DNA of 64,000 nt from Ketobacter sp036337295 (lineage in GTDB: Bacteria > Pseudomonadota > Gammaproteobacteria > Pseudomonadales > Ketobacteraceae), in NCBI GenBank assembly GCA_036337295.1, contig JAYZEN010000002.1, positions 86,351 through 150,350 of the forward strand, read 5' to 3'. Both the position numbers and the translations under genes were made by a program. Shown here piece by piece: positions 32,937 through 42,588 of the stretch (its first letter is position 1; every line of letters begins with the position of its first letter). The notes under the pieces are model-generated. The model was not told where the DNA came from and did not search any database. It worked only from the letters and a program-made list of their open reading frames with translations.

Positions 32937-34628
32937 TCACTGCAGGCTGCGGCGTCTTTTCCGATCCGGAGTCTTGATGTTGTAGCGGCTCATTTTGTCA
33001 ATGAGCGTACGGCGCGGAATCTGTAAAGTCTCTGCGGTGCGCGTCTGATTCCAGTTGTTGGCCTGTAAATGCTGTTCAATCACAGAGATTTCATAGGCAT
33101 TGACAGCAGTTTTCAGTGACGAAAACCGTTGATCAGCGGGCTGAGGCGTCACCAGAGTGCCACCGGTACGCCCCGCGAGGGAGACCTTGCTACGCACCTG
33201 CTGCTGCATCGCATCCGGCAAATGCTCGATCAAAACAGCGCCTTCCTGCTCACAAAGCAATACCGCCCGCTCTATCGCGTTTTGCAGTTCCCGCACGTTA
33301 CCTGGAAAGTGATACTTGAGCAGCACATCCAACGCGGCGGGCGAAATGCCGGTGAGCCGTTTGCTGTACTGTTTTTTGTATTTGCTGACAAAATGGTCCA
33401 ACAGCAGCTTGATGTCCCCACCCCGGTCCCTTAACGCGGGCAGCGTAATGGGAAACACGTTTAATCGAAAGAACAGATCTTCCCGGAACTCGCCTTTTTC
33501 AATCTTTTCGCCTAGATTGCAATGGGTCGCGGCAATGACTCTCACATCCACTTTGATTGAGGTTGTACCACCCAAGGGTCTGACTTCACCTTCCTGCAAT
33601 ACCCGCAGAATTTTACTCTGCAGGTTCAGGGGCATATCCCCGATTTCATCCAGAAAAATGCTGCCGCCATTGGCCAGCTCAAACAGCCCTTTCTTTTCAG
33701 TGGTGGCGCCAGTGAACGCGCCTTTTTTATAGCCGAACAGCTCACTCTCCAGCAATTGCTCAGGCAACGCAGCACAATTCTGTGTCACAAAGTACTTGCA
33801 CTTGCGGACGCTGTTCTCGTGAATGGCACGGGCGAAGACTTCCTTACCAGTGCCCGTTTCCCCCGTCAGCAGGATACTGACGCCGGTATCCATAGCCTTT
33901 TCCATCAGCCCGAATACTTTCTGCATCGATTCACTTTGACCGATGATATTGTACTCCTGCTTACGACTGCCACGCTCCTTCAGCTGCCGGTTCTCTTCTT
34001 CCAGGCGCTGATTAGTGTCGTTCAACAGTTCAATCAGGTGATTATTGGTTTCAATCAACAGGGCGTTGTTGATGCACACCGCGGCTTGAGCCGCAAAGGC
34101 ACAAATGATGGGCTCCAGGGACTTGAATGAGACGTAACGCCGGTTGTAGGCGTCCTTGGCATTGATCAGCTCGAGCACGCCGATGGTTTGCCCGTCGTGA
34201 TCCCTCAGGGGCACCAGAATGAGCGATTGGGTACGAACCGCGCTATCCTGATCATGCTGATAGATATACTCCAGGTCAAAACCACTGTAACTGTAGACAT
34301 CATCAATCAACACCACAGATCCCGTCATGCCACAGTACAGCAGCGGGTCATTGGCAGCGAGTGAGCCCACCTGCCCAAAATCCCGCACCTGATACCAGTC
34401 CGACTCCGGGGATTCGTCTTCCCATTGGCTGATGCGTAATTGCAACATCCGCTTGGTCACGTCCAGAACATAGATACGTCCGGCATCGCAATTGGTAAAG
34501 TTGCGGGCAGACAGCAGCACCTTACTCAGAAGGTTCTGGACATTGCGCTCCGTCGCCAGGGTTGTGGTGGTTTCCACAAACTCTTCAATGAAGCTGAGGG
34601 ATTTGACGAGCTTACCGATATCGTTCAT
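32937..34628 (-). CDS. vasH: VasH-like sigma-54-dependent activator (GAF-AAA+-Fis) of the T6SS
   Basis: 563 residues. A GAF domain spans about 20-190. The AAA+ domain has Walker A GETGTGKE (256-263), the sigma-54 contact loop GAFTGA (303-308) and Walker B IFLDEIGD (324-331). A Fis-type helix-turn-helix closes the protein (WNQTRTAETLQIPRRTLIDKM). It begins 21 bp after tssG and so is the last gene of the tssA-G unit. In Vibrio cholerae VasH uses sigma-54 to drive hcp; here a sigma-54-like site lies before hcp. It is not flagellar: no FleQ signature is seen. Confidence 0.87.
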   Translation of the reverse strand: MNDIGKLVKSLSFIEEFVETTTTLATERNVQNLLSKVLLSARNFTNCDAGRIYVLDVTKRMLQLRISQWEDESPESDWYQVRDFGQVGSLAANDPLLYCGMTGSVVLIDDVYSYSGFDLEYIYQHDQDSAVRTQSLILVPLRDHDGQTIGVLELINAKDAYNRRYVSFKSLEPIICAFAAQAAVCINNALLIETNNHLIELLNDTNQRLEEENRQLKERGSRKQEYNIIGQSESMQKVFGLMEKAMDTGVSILLTGETGTGKEVFARAIHENSVRKCKYFVTQNCAALPEQLLESELFGYKKGAFTGATTEKKGLFELANGGSIFLDEIGDMPLNLQSKILRVLQEGEVRPLGGTTSIKVDVRVIAATHCNLGEKIEKGEFREDLFFRLNVFPITLPALRDRGGDIKLLLDHFVSKYKKQYSKRLTGISPAALDVLLKYHFPGNVRELQNAIERAVLLCEQEGAVLIEHLPDAMQQQVRSKVSLAGRTGGTLVTPQPADQRFSSLKTAVNAYEISVIEQHLQANNWNQTRTAETLQIPRRTLIDKMSRYNIKTPDRKRRRSLQ

Positions 34629-34649
34629 ACCTACAAAGACAACTTAGGG

Positions 34650-35660
34650 TTAAATAGAACGGTAATCCGTTACACAAATTCTCACCGGCTCAGGAGACCT
34701 CGCTCCCTCCGGCCCACCAAGCGCCAGGTTCCATCCCAGTGCGCCACCCAGGCTATCGCCTGACCCAGCAGCCCGCTCACCCTCCACATGCAGCAACAGC
34801 TCATATTCGTAGGGGTCAGACATCAGCAACTGAAGCAACTCGATCAGTTCGTCGAAGCCGTCACCATCCGGCAAAAAGCGCTCATACTGATCTTGCGCCA
34901 ATCCTTTCAGGTGAATCAGGAACTTTCCCATGCAATCCTGAATGCTGTCCCCCATCACCAGATCACTGCCGAGACTGGCATTACGCATCCCCATGGCATT
35001 ACATTGCCCCGCTGGAACAGCAACCGTACGAACGGCCCAGGGTTCAAACTCAACTGATGGTAGCCGGAAGTAGCGGGCGATCACCTTGGACATAAAATCC
35101 GCCCCCCCATTCGCACCCGCCAACACGCCGGCAAAGGGCAACAGGCGGTGCCACTTCAACCGGCTTTGCTGCCGCAGCAGGGGCTGATCCACCCCGGCCA
35201 GGCTCAGCAACCAACGGGAATAGTGATCCCTACCATCGACACCATATTGAATGTAATAGCGATACTTTTCCCAACACACCTGCATCAGGCTGATCAACCG
35301 GTGATTGAACATGTCCATCAAATCCCGGCTCGGGTGCTGGGGGTCATTGGAGTGCAACACCCGCTCAGTGTAATACACCGGCAAGGGCGAAGCCGGGCCA
35401 TACAACCCCATAAAACTCACCGTAAGCTCGATGAATTCCCGGTCCGCCTGCTCTAGCCAGCGCCCACCGGCGATATCCGACGCCGGAAACCCAAGACTGG
35501 CCAGTGCGCGATAGCGAATATCCACTGGCTTGTCATTGGCTTTGTTGTACACTGTGCGAAACTGCTGCAGCAGTGCATTAAGCTGAAAAAAAGCATAGTC
35601 GCCGGCTTTTTCCAGCTCTTCATTTACAGTAGACGGTATGAGCCGGTTCTTGGTTTCCAT
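34650..35660 (-). CDS. tssG: TssG, T6SS baseplate protein
   Basis: 336 residues with the TssG/ImpH core, for example YRALASLGFPASDIAG and LPFAGVLAGANGGADFMSKVIARYF. TssG joins TssE, TssF and TssK to form the baseplate wedge. The ATG at 35660 makes it overlap the 3' end of tssF by 37 bp in another frame; no later start fits the conserved N-terminus better. Confidence 0.93.
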   Translation of the reverse strand: METKNRLIPSTVNEELEKAGDYAFFQLNALLQQFRTVYNKANDKPVDIRYRALASLGFPASDIAGGRWLEQADREFIELTVSFMGLYGPASPLPVYYTERVLHSNDPQHPSRDLMDMFNHRLISLMQVCWEKYRYYIQYGVDGRDHYSRWLLSLAGVDQPLLRQQSRLKWHRLLPFAGVLAGANGGADFMSKVIARYFRLPSVEFEPWAVRTVAVPAGQCNAMGMRNASLGSDLVMGDSIQDCMGKFLIHLKGLAQDQYERFLPDGDGFDELIELLQLLMSDPYEYELLLHVEGERAAGSGDSLGGALGWNLALGGPEGARSPEPVRICVTDYRSI

Positions 35661-37411
35661 TCGTAAATCTCACCGTTCTCAACACCGTGTACATAAAGGT
35701 GGTGGAAGCTATTCATAGTACTGTTCAGTGCAAACAGTTCGTTCAGTACGGAGGCAAACAGAAACATGTCCCCTTCACTGGCGAAGTGGCTTTCTTTCAG
35801 TCGAAGCACCGTTTTCCGGCCGCGCACCGGCAAGCCATTATGAATCCGATCTTCACTGCCGCATTGGATTCCGTCGAACGCATCCAGTCGGTGCTGGGCG
35901 GCCAACGCCTGCTGGCGGTCGTAATAGCTCTTGTAATCATAGGTTGACAGAATGGCCTTCAGCGAGTTCATATCGGTCAACGACAGGTAATTGAGTGACA
36001 TATTTGAGATCAGGCGCCAGTGAAACGCCTTATCCAAAGGCGGGGCAAACGAAGGTGTGACATGGGTGATGTTCTGGAAACGGGCGTACTCAGGGCTGCT
36101 CCCGGTTTCCACACAAACATCCCCAACCCCCAGCAAGGTGGGCAAGTGCCGATTGGTACACACCAGATCAATGGAAATTGTCTCGGTTTCCGGAAACACG
36201 CCATGTTCGTACTGATTCACAAAACTCAGATAGCTGTCCAGCCCGTAGCCAGTTACTGACGGTTTTTGCCGTTCCCGATAGAAGCGTTTTTGATTGTCCA
36301 CCGGGGCACTCTGGAAATGCTCGAAGGATTCAAATCGCTTGAATTCACGATTGTGGTGGCTTTGGTGTCCCCAACCCTGCACACGCAGAATATCAAAAAT
36401 CTCATAATGTGACGGATTTTGCCCCCCGGGCATCACCCGATACTCGGCTTTCTTGTGATCGGCACGAATGGGAATGGCTTCGTGGCTGAACAAATTGACG
36501 ATTGGTGTGCAAAACAGTCGGAAGTTGTCAGGCCCCACATGCACATGACTGTCCAATGGTCGATCAAAGTTAAACCGGATTTCCATCTGTGTGGCGCCGG
36601 CAACGCGCTCGTCCCGCCCTGCCCGTGCCTGGATCGGCCCAAGATCGCACACATTGATAAAATGGAATTTTTCCGGCAGCGCATAGTATTCCTGCACCAA
36701 ACGGTATCCATTCAACAAATGCGGTGAGGCCGGCAACAGCGCTTCGTTTTCGGCAAAGCCACTGGGTGTCACGGATTCGTAACCCAGTCTTGTGATCAGC
36801 AGCTCGTCACCATCCTGGGTGTGGGCCACCACATCCACCGATTCCAAATAGCGGAACATCCATAGGTAGAGCGACTGGGCAACGTGGACCTCACCATGCA
36901 AATACAGTTTGAGCCCATCCAGTGCCATGTCCTGCCAGCTGATGTGCGCGCTCAGCCCCAACATCACGGACACACTGGCCCCACTGGGGCGCTGATGCAG
37001 CCTGGCATCCACCACTTCCAAAGGCAGCAGGTCCACATCGTAACAGGTGCGAAACACACAGGCTGTGCTGTCCACCTGACGGGATTCCACTTCCACGCCA
37101 CGGGGGATACGTTGCTTTTCTGACAGCGTGGTCAACGGCGTAAATTCCAGGATGGATAAGGCTGGAATCGGTCGCAAAAAGTGCGGCCACATCAGCGCCA
37201 TCAGGGAATGGGTCACTTCCGGCAGCTCATCATCCAGCTTCTGCCGAAGCCGACCGGTCAGAAATGCGAACCCTTCCAAAAGGCGCTCTACATCCGGGTC
37301 CTGACCCTCCACGGTAAGAAAGGGCGCCAACCGCGGATTACGCTCCGCAAACTCCCTGCCAAGCTCACGGATGGTGGACAATTCATCATGAAAGTATTTA
37401 TTGAAGGACAC
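35624..37411 (-). CDS. tssF: TssF, T6SS baseplate protein
   Basis: 595 residues, the family's usual length. The start MSFNKYFHDELSTIRELGREFAERNPRLAPFL and the following DPDVERLLEGFAFLTGRLRQKLDDELPEVTHSLMALMWPHFLRPIPA are diagnostic of TssF/ImpG, although the two quoted parts are separated. The start is GTG at 37411, 2 bp after the tssE stop. Confidence 0.96.
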   Translation of the reverse strand: MSFNKYFHDELSTIRELGREFAERNPRLAPFLTVEGQDPDVERLLEGFAFLTGRLRQKLDDELPEVTHSLMALMWPHFLRPIPALSILEFTPLTTLSEKQRIPRGVEVESRQVDSTACVFRTCYDVDLLPLEVVDARLHQRPSGASVSVMLGLSAHISWQDMALDGLKLYLHGEVHVAQSLYLWMFRYLESVDVVAHTQDGDELLITRLGYESVTPSGFAENEALLPASPHLLNGYRLVQEYYALPEKFHFINVCDLGPIQARAGRDERVAGATQMEIRFNFDRPLDSHVHVGPDNFRLFCTPIVNLFSHEAIPIRADHKKAEYRVMPGGQNPSHYEIFDILRVQGWGHQSHHNREFKRFESFEHFQSAPVDNQKRFYRERQKPSVTGYGLDSYLSFVNQYEHGVFPETETISIDLVCTNRHLPTLLGVGDVCVETGSSPEYARFQNITHVTPSFAPPLDKAFHWRLISNMSLNYLSLTDMNSLKAILSTYDYKSYYDRQQALAAQHRLDAFDGIQCGSEDRIHNGLPVRGRKTVLRLKESHFASEGDMFLFASVLNELFALNSTMNSFHHLYVHGVENGEIYEWKPRTGSYRLL

Positions 37412-37413
37412 AC

Positions 37414-37830
37414 TTACACCCTGACGGTGGCCTGGCCACTGCCGGTAAGCACGGTGTCAAAGGCGACCCTGGATACCTGACCCTGATAACGCAAGCGGCC
37501 CTCAATGGAGTATTTCATCAGCAAGGGCTGCTCGGTATCAGGCACATAGTAGACACTGACACTTTCCAGGCGGGGTTCATACTGTTCAATAAAATGCTGA
37601 ATAGCATTGCGGATATACTGTACGGCGTCGGGGAACTGGTTCACCACATCATTAAAGTCCGGCATTCCGAACTCCTGCAGCGCTTTCACACTCCCCAGAC
37701 GCACGTTCAGCATATTTTGAATATTGAGGGTCACACTGTCGAGAAACGCATTCCAGTCAAAGCGCGTCGTATAACTGGCCGGAAGCACTTCGTTATCCAG
37801 GCGATCCAACAGGCTATGCTCTTTTCTCAC
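37414..37830 (-). CDS. tssE: TssE, T6SS baseplate gp25-like protein
   Basis: 138 residues of the gp25 family, with LLDRLDNEVLP, LDSVTLNIQNMLNVR and a C-terminal beta domain (LLMKYSIEGRLRYQG). It links sheath to baseplate. It uses GTG at 37830 with AGAGGG seven bases upstream. It sits between tssC and tssF, the standard order. Confidence 0.94.
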   Translation of the reverse strand: MRKEHSLLDRLDNEVLPASYTTRFDWNAFLDSVTLNIQNMLNVRLGSVKALQEFGMPDFNDVVNQFPDAVQYIRNAIQHFIEQYEPRLESVSVYYVPDTEQPLLMKYSIEGRLRYQGQVSRVAFDTVLTGSGQATVRV

Positions 37831-37883
37831 ATCATGACCCTCTTCCCTGTTCGTACCGGGCTGACAAGTCAGCCCGGCTCAAA

Positions 37884-39371
37884 TCAGGATTTCTCCAGTT
37901 TACCCACCAGGGACAATTCGAAATCAGCACCCATATATTTGAAATGGGGGCGCACTTTCAAGTCCACGCGGTAGATACCTGGCTGGCCTTCCACGTCTTC
38001 CACCACAATGGCGGCGGATCGCAACGGACGGCGGCTGCGAACGGCGGCGGAGGGATTCTCCTGATCAGCCACATAGGCGCTGATCCAATGGTTCAGCTCC
38101 CGCTGCAGTTCCACCCGATCTTTCCAGGTTCCGATGTTCTCCCGCTGCAGCACTTTCAGGTAATGTGCCAAACGGTTGATGATGAACATATAGGGCAACT
38201 GGGTGCTCAGGCGGTAGTTCAGCTCTTTGGACTTGGCCTCTTCGTTATTGCCGAAATACTTGGCTTTCTGTACCGAGTTGGCAGAGAAGAATGCCGCGTT
38301 GTCACTGCCCTTGCGCATGGTAAGGGGAATGAAACCTTCTTCGGACAGTTCAAATTCCTTACGATCCGAGATCAGAATCTCGGTGGGCACCTTGGCTTCC
38401 AGCTCACCCATGGACTCATACACATGCACCGGCAGGTCTTCCACTGCCCCCCCGCTCTGGGGACCGATAATGTTCGGGCACCAGCGGAACTGGGCGAAAG
38501 AGTCGGACAAGCGGGAAGCAAACGCAAACGAGGTGTTACCCCACAGATAATTTTCGTGGGATTCGCTTACCGTTTCGGTGTAATTGAATCCTTTGGACGG
38601 GTTGTCTTCCGGGTGATAGGGAGAACGCAGCAGGAAGCGCGGCAAGGTCAGGCCCACATACTTGGCATCCTCGGACTCCCGGAAACTGCGCCACTTGGCA
38701 AATTGCGGGCCTTCAAAAATGGAACTCAACTCTTTCAGGTTAGGAAGGCCTTCAAACTCATCGAGCCCAAAAAACTTGGGCCCGGCCGCCGCGACAAACG
38801 GCGCATGGGATACCGCCGCAACGGCAGCCGCGTTCTGCATGACCTTCATGTCCGCGGAGCTGGGGTTGAATTCGTAATTGGCGACAATCGCCCCTACTGG
38901 CTGACCACCGAACTGGCCATATTCTGCGGTGTACGCCAGTTTGTAGAGGCCGGATTTGGTGATATCCGGAGCATCTTCGAAATCGTCGTACAGGTCCTGC
39001 TTGGACGCGTTCAGCATTTCAATTTTGATGTTCTGGGTGAAATCAGTTCGATCCACCAGCAATTTCAGACCCCGCCAGGCGGATTCCAGGGATTGAAACT
39101 CCTTGTGATGGAGGATTTCATCCATCTGCGCGCTGAGCTGGACGTCCAGTTCATCAATCATACGGTCAATCAGATTCTTATTGACCCGTTCTTCTTTGTT
39201 CTCCGGACGAAGCAATTCTGCGATAAAGGCGCCCACACCACGTTTTGCAACGTCGTAACCTTCATCACCTGGATTCATTCGGGTTTGAGATACAATCTGG
39301 TCCAGCAACGAGCCTTCGGTGACTTCCAGCGCGTTGTCGCCATTTTGTACCATGCGTTCGGGATTGCCCAT
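37884..39371 (-). CDS. tssC: TssC (VipB), T6SS large sheath subunit
   Basis: 495 residues, normal length. Signatures include DLYDDFEDAPDITKSGLYKL, EYGQFGGQPVGAIVANYEF, FNYTETVSESHENYLWGN and the C-terminal FELSLVGKLEKS. It polymerises with TssB into the contractile sheath. It begins 26 bp after tssB. Confidence 0.98.
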   Translation of the reverse strand: MGNPERMVQNGDNALEVTEGSLLDQIVSQTRMNPGDEGYDVAKRGVGAFIAELLRPENKEERVNKNLIDRMIDELDVQLSAQMDEILHHKEFQSLESAWRGLKLLVDRTDFTQNIKIEMLNASKQDLYDDFEDAPDITKSGLYKLAYTAEYGQFGGQPVGAIVANYEFNPSSADMKVMQNAAAVAAVSHAPFVAAAGPKFFGLDEFEGLPNLKELSSIFEGPQFAKWRSFRESEDAKYVGLTLPRFLLRSPYHPEDNPSKGFNYTETVSESHENYLWGNTSFAFASRLSDSFAQFRWCPNIIGPQSGGAVEDLPVHVYESMGELEAKVPTEILISDRKEFELSEEGFIPLTMRKGSDNAAFFSANSVQKAKYFGNNEEAKSKELNYRLSTQLPYMFIINRLAHYLKVLQRENIGTWKDRVELQRELNHWISAYVADQENPSAAVRSRRPLRSAAIVVEDVEGQPGIYRVDLKVRPHFKYMGADFELSLVGKLEKS

Positions 39372-39397
39372 GATACTCTCCTGATCAGTAGATCCTG

Positions 39398-39883
39398 TTA
39401 ACCTTCAATCTTCAGTTCACCCAGCACGACTTTGCGCTGTTCATCGTCTTCCAGAATGCTCTCAATGGCTTTGCGGAAAGCGGGAACGTTGCCCAGGGGG
39501 CCTTTCAACGCCACCAGTGCCTCACGCAGCTCCAGCAGCTTCTTCAGTTCCGGAACCTGGCGGGCCACATTCTCGGGGCTGAAATCCTTCATCGTGTCAA
39601 ATTTGAGGCTGAGACCCATTTCGGCTCCCTCTTCCTCTGACAGTCGGTTTGGCACCGACATATCCACACCGATTTTCTGATTGCGCAACACGTCGTCAAA
39701 GTTGTCCTTGTCAACGTTGATGGGTTTTCTCGCTTCGATCACCCGATCGTCTTCGCGCTGCGTGAAATCGCCCACCACCATCATTTTGAAGGGCAGCTCA
39801 ATGGATTCCTGCGCCCCGCCGTGTTCTGAGCGATATTTAATGTTGATGCGCTCTTTTGGCGCTACCGTACCCTCTTTGGACAT
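39398..39883 (-). CDS. tssB: TssB (VipA), T6SS small sheath subunit
   Basis: 161 residues with the family start MSKEGTVAPKERINIKYRSE, the IELPFKMMVVGDFTQREDDR motif and the acidic C-terminal helix. It forms the sheath heterodimer with TssC. In most systems TssB/TssC tubes are recycled by ClpV; no ClpV gene is seen in this window. Confidence 0.98.
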   Translation of the reverse strand: MSKEGTVAPKERINIKYRSEHGGAQESIELPFKMMVVGDFTQREDDRVIEARKPINVDKDNFDDVLRNQKIGVDMSVPNRLSEEEGAEMGLSLKFDTMKDFSPENVARQVPELKKLLELREALVALKGPLGNVPAFRKAIESILEDDEQRKVVLGELKIEG

Positions 39884-39931
39884 AACGTCACCTTTCCTGG
39901 TTATCCTGGTTAGTCTTGAATGATTACGCGG

Positions 39932-41554
39932 TTAATGTGCGGCCAGATCAAATGCCAATGCCAGATCCAATTTGCAAAGCCGGCCATGGAGTTGCTCCAC
40001 CTTGCGGCTCCTGTGCTCTGAGTCATCACCTTGCTGGTGGCAACGTAACAGCAACTCCAGTACCCGCTTTGTTACCTGGGGCTCCCACTCGGCCACTCCC
40101 TGTTGGCTGAGTTGGGAGTCCAGGTTCTCCAACAAAGGCAATGCCAATTTCAACATGCCCTGGTCGAAACAGAATTGCGCCTGACTCAAGCGCCACAGTG
40201 CCTGCTCCCGCAAAGACGTGGAGCGGGATACCCCAGCCTGGAACAGGTCCAGTGCCTCACGGACTTTCTTCTGCCGGGCCAGGGCCACTCCTTGCTGAAG
40301 GGCGCCTTCCCAGTCCTTGCTGATCTCGGACGCGTCCACCACCAAAGCAGCCCCTGCTGACGACGAGGCGGAAGGCTGGGCAACCTGTTGCAGCCATTGG
40401 CGGGTTTTTTCATCGGCAAAAGGGGTGTCATCGTTGAAGGCCAGATTCACTACATCCGGCAGGCGGCCAACAAAATCCCGCACGCCCTGTTTGACGGCAT
40501 TGAGCGCCAATTCGGCCTCCAGGTGATCCAAAGCTTCCGCCAGCAGACGCTGCCCGGTGATCCAGAACGGCGCTTTAACCAGGCTTGGTTCCAGCTCCAC
40601 GATCAGATCCCGCCAGCGCTGCTCCTGATAAAGCCCATTGAATGTGTCCATCTTCTCTTTTGAGATCGGGCGCAATTGGGTTTTATGCTGGGTGGCCGGG
40701 GGCAGCTGGTTCACTCCCAGCCAGGTGATGAAGCGGTTGATACGGAAGATCTCGGCATCCAGTGGATTTTTTCCTGCCAGATGCTGACTGGCATTACGCA
40801 ATTGTTCCTGACACAAGCGGTAAACCGCCATCAAGTCACGGTCGCTGGCCACCTGGGCCGGAGCACTGGCCGCGGCCGCTGAAGTAGCCGCTAAGGTGGA
40901 TGGGGTGGCGGACGAAGCGGCTGAAGTGTTAGCCTGGCGCGGCCCTGAGCCGGCTGCTGCGGTGCTGGGCGCAAAGTTTTTTTGCTCTTCCACCTCCAGT
41001 CCCTGTCGCAGACGCTTCAACGCCTGGCGAAACTCTGCCATGTTCGGCGCCTGGTCCGACATTTTCTCCAGCAGCATGCCATCCAGAGCGGACAGGCTTT
41101 CTTCCACCTGGCGAATGCGCTCAAGATCATTCACTGAAGGGTTATATTCCTCCAGTAACGGGTGACACTTTTCCACCAGCCATTCAAATGCCTGGGACCG
41201 ACCACGCAGCCGTTTCTTGGGTGGGAACGCATGCTCCCAGTAAGTCTCGGCAATACCGGTTCCGATTTTCAGCCCCTGATGGAGTCCGTCCAGCAGGTCC
41301 ACTTCACACAGGGAACGGGTCAGGAAACAGGCCACCAGAAAATCCTTGGATTGTTCCTGTAATATCTGGCGGGCGGTGTCGCGGATGGTTTCCCAGCGCA
41401 CCGGGTCATCGGCGGTGAACGAATCCAGTTTTGCGATTTCCTGCTCAATGGATTCGAATGCCGGTTCCAGGCGCACACTCTCGCCCGCCGGATTGCCCCC
41501 GGGGATCGGCTGGGTGGCCAGTAGGCTGATCTCTTCCACCGAAAGCAGGTTCAT
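39932..41554 (-). CDS. tssA: TssA, T6SS tail-assembly protein (ImpA_N family)
   Basis: 540 residues. The N-terminal ImpA_N domain is clear (PGGNPAGESVRLEPAFESI and DDPVRWETIRDTARQIL). An Ala/Ser/Thr-rich linker spans about 195-245 and the C-terminal half is helical with repeated LDLFQAGVSRSTSLREQALW-type elements. TssA primes and stabilises tube/sheath growth. It is first in the tssA-B-C-E-F-G-vasH unit; 256 bp upstream it is divergent from a plus-strand gene. Confidence 0.92.
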   Translation of the reverse strand: MNLLSVEEISLLATQPIPGGNPAGESVRLEPAFESIEQEIAKLDSFTADDPVRWETIRDTARQILQEQSKDFLVACFLTRSLCEVDLLDGLHQGLKIGTGIAETYWEHAFPPKKRLRGRSQAFEWLVEKCHPLLEEYNPSVNDLERIRQVEESLSALDGMLLEKMSDQAPNMAEFRQALKRLRQGLEVEEQKNFAPSTAAAGSGPRQANTSAASSATPSTLAATSAAAASAPAQVASDRDLMAVYRLCQEQLRNASQHLAGKNPLDAEIFRINRFITWLGVNQLPPATQHKTQLRPISKEKMDTFNGLYQEQRWRDLIVELEPSLVKAPFWITGQRLLAEALDHLEAELALNAVKQGVRDFVGRLPDVVNLAFNDDTPFADEKTRQWLQQVAQPSASSSAGAALVVDASEISKDWEGALQQGVALARQKKVREALDLFQAGVSRSTSLREQALWRLSQAQFCFDQGMLKLALPLLENLDSQLSQQGVAEWEPQVTKRVLELLLRCHQQGDDSEHRSRKVEQLHGRLCKLDLALAFDLAAH

Positions 41555-41810
41555 TCAGTCTCCATTTGGGTTTGCTGGGTATACGCAAGGCTTACGACAA
41601 GCTCGTGCACCAAAGTGCGCAGATTTATGTAAATAGAGACCGGTGACCGTTAAAAAAGCAGTCTGTTTTTGGAAAATCTTTTTAGGAGGGTGAATTTATT
41701 CCTCTTGCACCGCCGATCTGGATAATTTTCAACCAACACAATTTTACAATTTACGCTAAACGGTCCGACATCATGGTCTACACTTACCTTATTAGGTAGG
41801 AGTGGGGCTA

Positions 41811-42512
41811 ATGAGCACTGAAGAAAAGTCGGTTCGTTATCAGATTTTTTTCAAGACCCAGGATTATGTCTTCGACCAGACCATCCATCTGAATGACGAA
41901 ACCTACGAGCATCCGGCGCCTGATGAGGAGATTCCGGAGTGGTGTAATCTGGAATTCAAGAAGTGTCCGAATTGCACGTTGAGCAGCATCTGGCATGAGC
42001 ACTGCCCCCTCGCCGTGCGCCTGATCCCGTTCGTCAAGCTGCCTGCTTGCAACTCTTACGATGAAGTGCGGGCAGAAGTCACCCTGAATCACAAAACCAT
42101 CATTGCGGAGACCTCAGCCCAGGAGGCGTTCAGCTCGGTACTCGGCTTGGTGATGGCCACCAGCGGCTGCCCCCACACCAGCTTTTTCAAACCCATGGCC
42201 TGGTACCATCAGCCCTTTTCCACCCCGGAAGAAACCATGTACCGGGTGTGTACGGCTTACCTGTTCTCCCACTACATTCATCGACGGGATGGCAAGAAGC
42301 TGGACTTTTCCGCCTTGAAGGTGATTTACCACAACATCCACCAGATCAATGTGCAGATAGCTGCCCGCATCAAGAATTACTCGGATACTGACTCCGCCCT
42401 GAACGCCATCGTCTTGCTGGACCTGATCACCAACGACCTTCCGATCGCGGTGGATGAGGATCTGGACGAGCTCAAGCGCCTGTTCGAGAGCCACAAAAGC
42501 CTCTTCAACTGA
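41811..42512 (+). CDS. Uncharacterised Cys-rich cytoplasmic protein next to tssA
   Basis: 233 residues from the ATG at 41811, with AGGAG eight bases upstream. No signal peptide. A cluster of Cys and His (EWCNLEFKKCPNCTLSSIWHEHCPLAV and later SGCPH) suggests metal binding. Further conserved-looking stretches are SSVLGLVMATSGCP and FKPMAWYHQPFSTPEETMYR. I recall a widespread uncharacterised family with the same CPNC and HCPLA features (possibly DUF6901) but cannot confirm it. It lies between two parts of the type VI cluster; a role there is only inferred from position. Confidence 0.75.
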   Translation: MSTEEKSVRYQIFFKTQDYVFDQTIHLNDETYEHPAPDEEIPEWCNLEFKKCPNCTLSSIWHEHCPLAVRLIPFVKLPACNSYDEVRAEVTLNHKTIIAETSAQEAFSSVLGLVMATSGCPHTSFFKPMAWYHQPFSTPEETMYRVCTAYLFSHYIHRRDGKKLDFSALKVIYHNIHQINVQIAARIKNYSDTDSALNAIVLLDLITNDLPIAVDEDLDELKRLFESHKSLFN

Positions 42513-42588
42513 TCCAAGCCCCAAGATTGACTCCAGTTTTACCCAGCGCCTGTCTATATACAGATACATCAGCGGTTTGGAATCCATC

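Noticed and set aside
41555..41700. TGGTGCACGAGCTTGT upstream of tssA as a sigma-54 promoter
   Set aside because: The GG-to-GC spacing is off by one and the -12 GC is missing.
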